A stretch of 64,000 nucleotides of DNA from Neoechinorhynchus agilis (taxonomy: Eukaryota; Acanthocephala). The stretch covers positions 4,712,001 to 4,776,000 of the forward strand of contig CM121341.1 in assembly GCA_051530055.1 (NCBI GenBank), read 5' to 3'. A program made the position numbers and the translations under genes. Under the pieces are notes generated by a model. It saw nothing but the letters and a program-made list of their open reading frames with translations, had not been told where the DNA came from and made no database searches. Positions 37,701 to 47,684 of this stretch are shown in pieces (position 1 is the first letter of the stretch; every line of letters starts with the position of its first letter).

Positions 37701-39351
37701 TGTTCGTGTGCAACTTCATTGTTTACGTCATGTTCTGAATCAATGCGGCTATTTATTGTCGCAGATAGATACGAGCGGTGTCACTTTATTGTTTTTCGCT
37801 AACTACAACACAATTTTCTTGCTTTGCCGTCAAGTGCATTTAATATTCTTATTGTTCGTGTGCAACTTCATTGTTTACGTCATGTTCTGAATCAATGCGG
37901 CGATTTATTGTCGCAGATAGATACGAGCGGTGTCACTTTATTGTTTTTCGCGGACTACAACACAATTTTCTTGCTTTGCCGTCAAGTGCATTGAATATTC
38001 TTATTGTTCGTGTGCAACTTCATTGTTTACGTCATGTTCTGAATCAATGCGGCTATTTATTGTCGCAGATAGATACGAGCGGTGTCACTTTATTGTTTTT
38101 CGCTAACTACAACACAATTTTCTTGCTTTGCCGTCAAGTGCATTTAATATTCTTATTGTTCGTGCAACTTCATTGTTTACGTCATGTTCTGAATCAATGC
38201 GGCGATTTATTGTCGCAGATAGATACGAGCGGTGTCACTATTGTTTTTCTGTAACTACAACACAATTTTCTATCATTGCCGTAAAGTGCATTGAATATTC
38301 TTATTGTTCGTTTGCAACTTCATTGTTTACGTCATGTTCTGAATCAATGCGGCTTGTTATTGTCGCAGAAAGATACGAGCGGTGTCACTTTATTGTTTTT
38401 CTGTAACTATAACACAATTTTCTATCATTGCCGTAAAGTGCATTGAATATTCTTATTGTTCGTGCTCAACTTCATTGTTTACGTCACGTTCTGAATCAAT
38501 GCGGCGATTTATTGTCGCAGATAGATACGAGCGGTGTCACTTTATTGTTTTTCGCGGAATACAATACAATTTTCTTGCTTTGCCGTCGATTGCATTTAAT
38601 ATTCTTATTGTTCGTGTGCAACATCATTGTTTACGTCATGTTCTGAATCAATGCGGCGATTTATTGTCGCAGATAGATACGAGCGGTGTCACTTTATTGT
38701 TTTTCGCGGACTACAATACAATTCTCTTGCTTTGCCGTCAAGTGCATTGAATATTCTTATTGTTCGTGTGCAACTTCATTGTTTACGTCATGTTCTGAAT
38801 CAATGCGGCGATTTATTGTCGCAGAAAGATGAGCGGTGTCACTTTATTGTTCGCGGACTACAACACAATTTTCTTGCTTTGCCGTCGAGATCATTTAATA
38901 TTCTTATTGTTCGTGTGCAACTTCATTGTTTACGTCATGTTCTGAATCAATGCGGCGATTTATTGTCGCAGAAAGATACGAGCGGTGTCACTTTATTGGT
39001 TTTCTGTAACTACAACACAATTTTCTATCATTGCCGTAAAGTGCATTGAATATTCTTATTGTTCGTGTGCAACTTCATTGTTTACGTCACGTTCTGAATC
39101 AATGCGGCGATTTATTGTCGCAGAATAGATACGGGCGGTGTCACTTTATTGTTTTTCGCGGACTACAATACAATTTTCTTGCTTTGCCGTCATGTGCATT
39201 GAATATTCTTATTGTTCGTGTGCAACTTCATTGTTTACGTCATGTTCTGAATCAATGCGGCGATTTATTGTCGCAGATAGATACGAGCGGTGTCACTTTA
39301 TTGTTTTTCGCTAACTACAACACAATTTTCTTGCTTTGCCGTCAAGTGCAT
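22739..39351 (-). repeat. 152-bp satellite, array 2 (about 109 units)
   Basis: Same unit and same orientation as array 1. The word ctgaatcaatgcgg recurs from 22,741 (as ctgaatcaatacgg) to about 39,250. Frequent variants are cgctaac, cgcggac or ctgtaac before the acaacac tract, and ttgctttgccg, tatcattgccg or ttcattgccg after it. Most units differ only at such sites. Short units with internal deletions occur near 26,850-26,970 and 28,365-28,390. Blocks of units recur in the same order (30,361 and 36,274 onward), so the array has higher-order structure. Neither strand encodes a protein through the array. Confidence 0.97.
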
Positions 39352-41188
39352 TCTTGATTTGGGCAACGGGATTGCTTTAGACTCGTTCCACGATTGTGGG
39401 GGCCTCCGTATTGCATGACGAAGTTGAAGAGCAAGGTCATGCCCTGAAGTAACGGATCGAAGGATCGAACATCGCGAACCGTTATCTTATCCGGACCCTG
39501 GTGTGCTCGAAGTTTTGAAACTTTTTAGGACATCTTCAACTTCCACCGTTGGGATTACCGACCACCGCATTTGAAGCGATTGCTTTTGATCTGCAACACT
39601 ACTTTCTTGCAAACTCTCAGTTTCAGCGTTCCCTTTATATAAACGACAATAGTGATCAACTGTTTCTTGATGACTCAGTAGACACTCTCTTCGCTCAGTA
39701 CTTTTATATACTTCAGCTGCTAATTTGAAATGTTTGCGCAGTACAGAGCTCGATTGTGTCTCGTCTTGAGTAGACGGTCTTGGAACTTCGTAATCCCGCG
39801 GCACCCAACACACGGATTTGTGGCTGTTTCGTCCGTCCACACGTTGTACGCGTGAGTTCCAATCCCAGGGCAAAAAATACGACGAACTTGTCTTTAATAT
39901 GGCGAATGAACGGTAAAGTCACAAGAATATGCGGCAGCGAACAAGACAAACACTGGAGATACTAAACTGTTCTTATGGAGTCCATCAAGGTGAACATCTT
40001 AAGAAACATTAGCATCTGAGACGCTTTGCGCAACTTGCTCATTGTACTCCTTCTTGTCTTAAACCTCCATTGTTATTTTCGTCACTACATTTTTCCACAA
40101 TGAAGGATTGGCCATCACGTGGTAAGAGCCTATCCCGGACATTTCTTCAACTTGATGATTTTAAACCGAAGCTGTCGCAGCCGGGAAACTTCCGGCACCT
40201 CAACACTACTGCCACACCGAAGATACTGTGCATATCGCGTAGCAGCAGCGTCAACAAAGTCCCCATTAATGGATCCATCCAATCGACGGAGGATTTCTCT
40301 CTCCGTCTCAAGAAAACTCCTGCACCTTGGATGGGCCAGTACGCTCCCATATGCCTCGACCACTGTAAAAACAGTCGACTCGATTGAGCAGTTTGCCTTT
40401 GTTGTGTCCCCTTAACACTGGCGTAACGACTGTGGCATATGATTTACACGGAAGAACTGGCTTTGCACTTCCATGTCACCTACGAGAGTAGGTGAACGGA
40501 CAGAAGATGGGCTTTCTTCTGGTAGGACCTCCGGACGTTCGCGTTCCTCCTCGCCAGCTCAATGGCCGATTGCTCGATTGATGGATCTGTTATTTCCTTT
40601 CTTTTCTTTAAATACATGGTTACAGCGGTCTCCCATCAACGCTTGCAAGCATTCATATGACTACGCACTGAATCTTAGTTTTCCGACTTATATGCCGAAC
40701 ACGCCGGACACCGAAACAACACCGAAGTTGTTCCGTGTTCAAGCATAAAGTGTTCTTTCAATATTTTGGTCCGATTACTTCCGTGGAACGTGGCGTTACA
40801 TTCTGGGCATTCCACTGGTCCCTCTGCTTCTGAGCTTGCTGTTATTAAGCCACTTTTGCCTGCTAAAGGGGCTACCTTTTCGACTGTATCCTCATCAGAG
40901 CACGTTTTGTAATGTAGGCCAATAGAGCCTATCGCCTCTTTCTTAAGTCCACAATTATCAACTTTACTTTGGACACTATGGATTCTTGAAGAACTCGGTG
41001 GTACTGAAGGTACTCACTTTTAAGCTGTTGATCATGCGGTAATCGTAGATGGGCGCCATCTGAAACGAGAAGCGCCAAGTACCCGGCAGATTGGACAGTA
41101 ACCTCTGACTTGTTGTTTGTAGTGGATTTGTTGGCTGAAGTCATAGTTACGTCCGCCGTTTACCCGCGGTTAAATGAGTTTCTTCACT

Positions 41189-41219
<31 letters not shown>

Positions 41220-42782
41220 GTGCATCAACACCAATTACAGCTATCGCAAAGCGTTTTTTTATTGGACAGTTTTATTCCCCTTGTCCATACCAGTTCTAGG
41301 CCAGCATTTTAACGTTGATCGGATCCCCGCGCTTAAAAAGTGAGTGTGTCCATTTGGAAACGAAGAAAAAACGCGGAGCATAGCTTTCGATGCCCACCGA
41401 ACGCAGCACCATGTTCCGTCCTCGAAATCGACACTTTCACAAGAGCAAACAACTGAGACAGATCCAAGAGTCGACAACATACCGCTTCTCGCGATAGCCC
41501 GCTCAACTTAGTTTATAGGGCCAATCCTTTTTCCGAAGTTGCGGATCTAATTTTCCTACGTCCGTTGCCCACGTTTCCCTATCGACTAGAGGCCACTCAC
41601 CTTGGAGACCTACTGCGGAAATCCGTACGAACAGTCTGAATATTCTCACACCCAGATTTTCAAGGACAATACGAAGTTCTCGGTACATCGCAGGAATCGC
41701 GCAGCATTACGGAACGTGCACCCTATCAACAGACGATCTAATTCCAGGGATAAAGTTCCTAACGAAGAAGAGAAAACTCTTCCCCAGACTTCGTTTAACT
41801 ATTCTCTTGGATTGCTCGTGTCACCAATTGGGCTGAAAATCATCTGCACAAGAAGAACATCTGAAAAGATCGAGCACAAACCGCACCCTGGCTCGGGAAT
41901 ATTAAATCGATTCCCGTTCGATTGCGCAATGCAGCACGCTTAATCACGAATTTGCACGTTTAATTAGGATCGGCTGATCCATGTCCAAATGTTGTTCAAA
42001 CGGAACCTTTCTCCACTTGAGTCTTCAATGCTCTCATTTAAATACTTGCTACTACCACAAAGTTCTGCACTAGCGGCGGCCCCACCTCACGGTGCAAGTT
42101 TCAACACCACCACCGCATACGCCCTTCTAAACGTCAAACCATTTGTATATTTCCGTCCGACATTGAAGGTCAAGCATCGATATACGTCTCCAGCGCCATT
42201 CATTTTCAGGGCCTGTCGATTCAGCAAGTGAGTTTTTACACATTCCTTGCGGATTCCTACTTCTGCGGCCACCGCGCTGCTGTCAATATCGACTGACACC
42301 TTCCATGGTATCTCATGAGATGCACTGTTGGCACTTCAGCTCAACGTTTGGTTCATCCCACATCGTCAGTTCTGCTCATGAAAGATGACTTACTTGATGC
42401 CATTGCATTTGCACCCGACACTCAGCAGCAGCATAAGCAACTGCTAAGGAGTGACCGAGCTTATTACTCATTTAAAGTTTGAGAATAGGTCGAGGACAAT
42501 TCGTCCCCAATTCCGCTAGTCATTCGCTTTTCTAGATAAAACTGTCTTATGCAACACTGGCTTTTCTGGGGGGAACTACGAAGGGAACCAACTAATAGAT
42601 GGTTCGATTAGTCTTTCGCCCCTATACCCAAATCTGACGATTGATTTACACGTCAAAAACGTTACGGACCTCCACAGAATTTCCTCCGACTTCATCCTAC
42701 TCAGGCATAGTTCACCATCTCTCGGGTCCCATTTCTTAGAGGAGCTATGAAATGGACGGCGATGAATTCTAGATTGGGGTTT
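39352..42782 (-). mobile_element. R2-like LINE, 5' half only (copy A)
   Basis: Minus strand, nearly identical to 59,911-63,333. Around 40,840-40,630 it encodes two zinc-finger motifs: CPECNATFHGS followed by HFMLEH, then CPAC followed by VRSHMNAC. This is the N-terminal DNA-binding arrangement of R2/NeSL-type LINEs with a restriction-like endonuclease. Further on (39,873-39,487, continuing to 39,360) comes the start of the reverse transcriptase (VEVEDVLKSFKTSSTPGS, with DK and IT following). The frame is broken several times. The element stops abruptly at 39,352, just before reverse transcriptase motif 1, at the end of satellite array 2. The shared sequence with copy B ends at 42,782, which I take as the element's 5' limit. 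Confidence 0.8.
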
Positions 42783-43105
42783 GTAGAGAGCCTGTGAGAG
42801 ATGAAGAGTATCGTAACTATTGTCGTACGAAAATTGAGATCCCTGAATCATGGACGGTCCTCGCGGTCTGAATGGAACGAAGAGTGCCCGAGAAGGATGG
42901 CTGAATGGTTGTTGTTGTTGACCGGGGAGCTAAGCCGTGTTTCTGTTAAGATGACTACGTCGACTTTTGAGGTAGATGAAATGAGTGAAAATTAATTTAA
43001 GGAAGGAGGCTACGAATATTGGAGTGTTTGTTTGTGTGTACATTCATTTATTCTCAATAAGAATACACAATCTCTCGCTTCAATGGGCGCATCTAATCTT
43101 TATTC
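42783..43105. other. intergenic
   Basis: Unique sequence after the end of the R2-like copy. It is moderately GC-rich at 42,840-42,970 (including a short gttgttgttg run), with only a short frame (42,801-42,995) and no domain. A plus-strand AATAAGAATA tract lies at about 43,060. Confidence 0.35.
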
Positions 43106-43489
43106 TCATCGTCTTCCAATTTTTACGGGAATGCGTGACCTTGGTTCTTCTCCGATAAATTTGGCAAGTCTGCCCAGGTCAGTCAACATTTGGCGTCGCA
43201 TTTGGGCACTATGGTGGGACCGCAGGAATGCGTTCTTGGCGTAATATCGGCTCATTAGGACGTGATCGGCAAGCAATCGCCCGGGTATAAATCGAGCGAG
43301 GTTTCGCCTGTTGACAAGCTTCATTATGAACCTGACAAAGGGATCTGTATGGTCATCGTTAAGCTCGAGATAATAAAAAGAATTAATATATAAAAGGACG
43401 CAAAAGAGAACACTCATTTGGCTTACAAAAGGTATGTCGGTTATAATGAGAGATCTCCATAATAAAAACACATTCGTAATGCTTATCAA
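43106..43489 (-). CDS. small secreted-type protein with C-terminal GRR
   Basis: The full frame has 127 residues. Starting at the internal Met at 43,417 gives 103 residues beginning MSVLFCVLLYINSFYYLEL, a convincing signal peptide, so I prefer that start. The upstream residues may be part of a leader or chance. The mature part is basic and ends RIPVKIGRR. Gly followed by two Arg at the C-terminus is the classical site for peptide amidation, so the gene might be a neuropeptide-like precursor or a small secreted effector. I do not recognise a family, and only one such site exists. It is divergent from the YbaY-like gene, with 33 bases between the outermost ATGs and about 105 with the preferred start. 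Confidence 0.45.
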   Translation of the reverse strand: MISITNVFLLWRSLIITDIPFVSQMSVLFCVLLYINSFYYLELNDDHTDPFVRFIMKLVNRRNLARFIPGRLLADHVLMSRYYAKNAFLRSHHSAQMRRQMLTDLGRLAKFIGEEPRSRIPVKIGRR

Positions 43490-43507
43490 TACCGGATATT
43501 TCGACGA

Positions 43508-43522
43508 ACTTTTTCTTCAGCA
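43508..43522 (+). promoter_or_regulatory. splice-acceptor-like site before the ATG
   Basis: The sequence actttttcttcag|caATG places a pyrimidine-rich TTTTTCTTCAG acceptor two bases before the start codon at 43,523. It could receive a trans-spliced leader or mark the end of a 5' UTR intron. Confidence 0.4.
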
Positions 43523-43924
43523 ATGCGACTTACAGTTGCAGCTCTACTAACATTTATATTTGTGGTTAGCCGAAGTAAACGTCCAGAGCCATGGGACCTC
43601 GGCATGTTGACCGGACAAATATTGGGCGAGGGAGAGATTCCACCCTACGCAATAGCCAGAATGGAATTGGAAGATGTAAGTTTAGCAAAATCGGTTATTG
43701 TAGCACGATCAGCCATCCAGACACCGGGTAAATTTCCAATACCTTTCCGCATTAATTATGACCGAGCTATTATTGAACACAACAAGAGTTTTAGTGTAAG
43801 TGTCAGAATCGAAGATTCGAAGCAGAATGATCGCATTATTTATAAAAGCGAAATGCCGGTTTACGTTTTGACTAAAGGAAATCCAGCAGACAAGGTAGTT
43901 GTTCGTTTAGTGAAAACTGGATAA
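43523..43924 (+). CDS. secreted protein of the YbaY/pilotin-like family
   Basis: A 133-residue protein with a signal peptide (MRLTVAALLTFIFVVSRS) and then a domain that matches the bacterial YbaY/YscW lipoprotein family. GQILGEGEIPPYAIARMELE has the Pro-Pro-x-Ala start and a VxLxDVS-like strand. TPGKFPIPFRINYD matches the family's hallmark (G.vPIPFel.YD). VSVRIED and VYVLTKGNP correspond to the ARIxD and PVLTxG strands. In bacteria these are periplasmic or outer-membrane lipoproteins, and some act as pilotins. Here there is no lipobox Cys after the signal, so the protein is probably simply secreted. It could be an old transfer from bacteria or a little-known animal branch of the family. Its poly(A) signal lies 40 bases after the stop, and it converges on the gene at 44,002. 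Confidence 0.65.
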   Translation: MRLTVAALLTFIFVVSRSKRPEPWDLGMLTGQILGEGEIPPYAIARMELEDVSLAKSVIVARSAIQTPGKFPIPFRINYDRAIIEHNKSFSVSVRIEDSKQNDRIIYKSEMPVYVLTKGNPADKVVVRLVKTG

Positions 43925-43964
43925 TTGTGTCATTTTATTTGTGTTAGAGTAATTTTAGTTGGTC

Positions 43965-43970
43965 AATAAA
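43965..43970 (+). terminator. poly(A) signal AATAAA
   Basis: Canonical hexamer downstream of the YbaY-like gene. The convergent gene's stop is only about 30 bases further, so the two 3' UTRs probably overlap. Confidence 0.6.
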
Positions 43971-44001
43971 GACAAACTTGCAATCTTTATATTAAGAAAT
44001 C

Positions 44002-44799
44002 TTATTTTCCAGGAAATCGTCGATCAAATCCATCGCTTAGAGCTTCGAAATAATTATACAGGTCGTCCGCGTTCTTTGAAATGTACTCCACTTTCTCGAA
44101 AATACAGTTCTCGACAAATTTAACGTATGCTTCCGCTTCATATTGAAATTGAATTATTTTCAAAAGAGGATTCCCCGAAGAGATAGTTTCTTTACATAGA
44201 CCTTTTATCTCTACTGCGTCCGATTGGTTCACTCCCACTCCACGCATCAATTCATTAACGCTAGGCTCTCCGATGATTTTCTGGCTGAACTTAGCCAACG
44301 GAGCACTGTCATCACGATCGTACACTAGTGGAGCCGGCATATTACTCAGAGCTTTCAACTCGGATTCCGTTAATTTATCGCTATCGTTAGCATCGCGATA
44401 TAATCTATTAACAATTCTATTCGCTCTCATCTTTCTCTTTAATGCTTGCTTACCATCATCACTAATCGGTTTGGAGGATCCAAGAGATTTACGCCGCAGT
44501 TTGGAGAGAGCATTAAATACACTCAAACGTTGTTTCCAGCTTGGCTTTTGTTCTCGAATAGTTGAAGCTACATTATCCTTAGACGACTCCTTTATTTGAT
44601 TGTCAATTGGTAATGGATCTTTTGGCTCTTCTGATTTGGGAATATAAAGTTCGGATGCTTGGCGAGTCGGTTCTGTCCTTGATTGTACTGTTAAAAGATC
44701 TCAAATTGAAAAAGGGATGATTGCGATATGTGAGAGACGCCCATCGTTATGTTTTCTAAATTTGTTGTTTTGATCGTCGTCCGGTCTCGCAGGGTTCAT
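44002..44799 (-). CDS. uncharacterised two-exon gene (about 248 residues)
   Basis: The 3' exon is open from 44,687 to the stop at 44,002. Upstream, an ATG at 44,799 opens MNPARPDDDQNNKFRKHNDG. Removing 44,738-44,688 (51 bases, GTCTCT...TTTTAACAG) joins the two in frame (61 + 686 bases = 249 codons) and removes an in-frame TGA, so I propose this as the gene model. The GTCTCT donor is weak. The protein is hydrophilic at its N-terminus (KSEEPKDPLPIDNQIKESS), then basic (LSKLRRKSLGSSK, ALKRKMRANRIVNRLYRD), with an acidic helical C-terminus (YEAEAYVKFVENCIFEKVEY). I do not recognise a family. There is no signal peptide or membrane segment, so it is probably cytosolic or nuclear. Confidence 0.55.
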
Positions 44800-44939
44800 C
44801 GTCAGTTTGCAAACTATTGTCTTAAACTTTTTTTAATGCTTAAAATTGTAGGACAATGAACCCGACGAGGTTCGGAACGTCTTTAATCGAAAAAATATTT
44901 ACGAGGTGAAGACATCTAAACATTAAGGAGTCGAAATTC

Positions 44940-45803
44940 CTAACCAATACAGAGACCGTTTAAAACGACACTTGGCAACGAATCAGTGCTGCTTTCACTG
45001 TAATCGTCGTAATCATCATCGTTTCGAATTTCTTCTCTTCGATATCGCCGAGGTGATTGTAAAGCGTCCAACTCATCAGCGACCTGAATAAGCGAATCCA
45101 TCCTTTGACGATCAAACGTGGCGAAGGATTCATCACTATCGCTCGAATCAATGTCGGGATAACCTATACCATCGTCCATAATGTAAGTTCCATTTATCGG
45201 ACCACCACTGTCTATCTGAGACCTCAATTCCTGAAGAGCCTTTGGACTTAAGTCTTCATAGATGTTTTCAAGACTTGCACTAATTTCAGCGGCTTTATCT
45301 AGATCGGCAGGATAGAATCGGTCAGACCGATCGATCTCCAGCGGTTGCTCATCGCCTAAATGACCAATTGATTTTAGTATTCCTTTATGACTACGTGGCT
45401 CACGGGACCGTTTGGTTACAAAATGTTCAAGAAAAGATACAACGCTTTTTGTTTTGCGAGGTGGTCCAAGGGGAACATGGTCCAAACTGGTACGAACGCT
45501 ATCACCACCAGAATCTTTCCTCACCTTTCCTTTTTGTACATCTTTAAAAAAATTATAGGAAATATCGACCGTTTTAGAAATCAAACATTGCGCTTATCGA
45601 TATTTCTGATTAACATCCCCTTCAATGGATGAAACGCTCTCCTTCTGCGGTACAAGCTCTCCACTGCGGTACAAGTTGGATTTGGTTGATTTTAATTGGC
45701 CTTTAGGATGATTTCCTCTCTTATAGCGGTGGTAAATGTGCACTGAAGTTGGTTGCTTGGAAGATCCTTCAGGAATTTTCATCAGTAAATCGCTTTGATA
45801 CAA
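44940..45803 (-). CDS. uncharacterised acidic protein, probably two exons
   Basis: Two open stretches in the same frame, 45,803-45,594 and 45,584-44,940, are separated by a single TAA, which suggests a short intron with length divisible by three. One option runs from GTTAAT at about 45,608 to an AG near 45,520. I cannot fix the sites. The N-terminal part is basic (HIYHRYKRGNHPKGQLKS). The middle contains SVVSFLEHFVTKRSREPRS, and the C-terminal third is Ser/Asp-rich (PDIDSSDSDESFATF, NDDDYDDYSESSTDS). No family is recognised. It lies 140 bases upstream of the 44,002-44,799 gene on the same strand. If the intron is not real, the 214-residue part from 45,584 stands alone. Confidence 0.5.
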
Positions 45804-47438
45804 TTTTAATCAAAATTGTTACCAAGGTAATGTGTAAAAACCATCATGAATTTAAGGGTTTTCCATATAATATGGCGATAAAAAGAGCGAATCGCATTAA
45901 TTCTAAATCAAGGAAAATATATTGATTACGGTGCCGAGATAATTCCGTACGACATTTTGAATCATTTTCTTATAATCATAATTCTGTTAGTTTGCAAAAA
46001 AAGAACAACGTTTACTTTTTATAAGAAACGCGCCCATTGCGCTTTTTGTTCCAAAGTTGCGAGACAAACATATCCTAATTTTTAGCATTAACACCACAAA
46101 TTAATACAATCGGTTGCTTAAATGCTTTTTAATCATTTTATTGGATTCAAATTATAACTTATCATTGAGTTTTTTATGTTCATTCATAAGATAAATACTG
46201 CGAACGGAAACGATGTGCATTTCACTAGAATGCTAAAGTATTTCACCGTCCTTTTCAAAGGTCAATAGATCTCGAATCCGGGATACAACACGGTTAATTG
46301 GTTCTGATTTCTATAGATTCGAAAAACCATGAAAGCCACATTTTTAATCCGTTTGTCCATTGTGCAAAAGTGAATGGTTGTGCGTTCGAAAGCAAATGAT
46401 CGATTTTAGTAAATGCTGTTGAAAACACCAAGTTTGTATAAATTTAATTTTATCTATTGAAATTGGGAAGAGCTCAATCGTTAATATGCTTACTTTGTTA
46501 TTTTACCTTGGATAAAAGCTTATACCAGCCACAGCGTTGCATACAAATTCCTCTTTTGATATTTGCGATTCATCGCTGATGGCTGTAGACAACGAACATC
46601 AGATTCGAGATATTAAATCTTTTTTAGGACGAAGTCGAAATGGTGCAACTTTTTAACTTGTAGAAGATGCATTTGATAAAGGAGATGAAAGTCGAAATCG
46701 CTGTGGCAGTGAAGAGTTCATTTATTGCTGCACAAGTCACAAAAAAGGATTTCTTTTCCTGTGAAAGTAAATCAAATAAAATCGCAAAAAGGATTCTTAG
46801 GATTTCCAAAGGAAACATTATATCGCCAATAATTGTATTTTTACTAAAAGTTAACCCTTGCGAACTGAAGTTGACTGACGCAGAAAAATTGGAGTCAAAT
46901 GTATATCTTCCTGTTAATAATATGGCACCAAAGTTATATTAATTCTTGGAATGTTGTACACGGATTCAAATCCGGGGTTAAATCACGCCGATCAATTTAA
47001 AAGTTAAATCGACGATATTTTCGTCGAAATATTTTACAAGGTAAATGTCGGTTAAATAGACAGAAAATTAAAAGGATATTTTTCCCTCGTTCAAAATAAA
47101 TTATCGACGTTAATATTCTGAAAATTATCTCGGCGAAATATTCGAAGCTTGAAAGCTTGCAATCGCGACTTATGAACGTTCGCGATAAAACAACCTGATT
47201 AATTTTGGAAGATAATTCTAATTCGATTTGGGTCGGCATTTATTTTGTTTATGTTCATGAAAATGGCAATCCTCAAATTTACTTGATTAGCATTTTGATA
47301 TCTTTTTCTGAACGTCCGGCAACCTTTTTTTATGACAGAAAGATTCAATGCTTTATTTTGACCTGAAAATTCTCTTCGTATTTAGGAACTGAAAAATCTA
47401 GTGCTTTCCCTCGATGTAGAAAAAATAAGAATCGACAA
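45804..47438. other. long AT-rich intergenic region
   Basis: No supported gene. A plus-strand frame at 46,667-46,942 (91 residues, Lys/Ile/Ser-rich) and minus-strand frames at 46,624-46,818 and 46,997-47,239 have the composition of AT-rich noncoding DNA and no motif. No repeats shared with the rest of the window were seen. Confidence 0.4.
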
Positions 47439-47684
47439 CTAATCTATTTCACCATCTGAAATATTGACCATTGCTAAATCCTCCATAAAATCAAAATCAG
47501 ATCCACTCAATCTCCTCCGATTGGCCAAATAATCCCTTCGTTGTTTAGGGGTCATCGTGTGAAACCATTTGGGTAATTCGTTCACTTCAAAAGACTTCCC
47601 ATTTTCCAAAGAATATTCCGATTCCAGCAAGTTAATAGATGACAAATTCCGATGCACGTGAGGTTTTGAGAATCTTTTGCCCAT
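47439..47684 (-). CDS. small acidic protein, uncharacterised
   Basis: An 81-residue frame, MGKRFSKPHVHRN to the acidic end MVNISDGEID, with balanced composition unlike the surrounding noncoding DNA. The centre (KWFHTMTPKQRRDYLANRRR) looks like a basic amphipathic helix. There is no signal peptide. It may be a whole small gene or the last exon of a longer one. No family is recognised and no poly(A) signal or TATA was identified with confidence. Confidence 0.4.
   Translation of the reverse strand: MGKRFSKPHVHRNLSSINLLESEYSLENGKSFEVNELPKWFHTMTPKQRRDYLANRRRLSGSDFDFMEDLAMVNISDGEID

Noticed and set aside
22739-39351. Centromere call
   Set aside because: Size and higher-order order are suggestive, but the array is short, local and gene-flanking. 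Nothing in the sequence shows kinetochore function.
22547-39357. Plus-strand frames up to 140 residues in array 2
   Set aside because: Same reason. Longer only because indel-bearing units or shared word order let frames pass from one unit to the next.
39487-39949. Overlapping minus-strand frames as separate host genes
   Set aside because: They repeat at 60,234-60,513 and belong to the R2-like element (start of the reverse transcriptase).
46667-46942. A 91-residue plus-strand frame
   Set aside because: Lys/Ile/Ser composition typical of AT-rich noncoding DNA, no signal, no promoter or poly(A) evidence.
46930-46990. tRNA-like T-loop (ggattcaaatccg)
   Set aside because: No acceptor stem or anticodon arm could be paired around it. 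No tRNA or rRNA gene was found by eye elsewhere.
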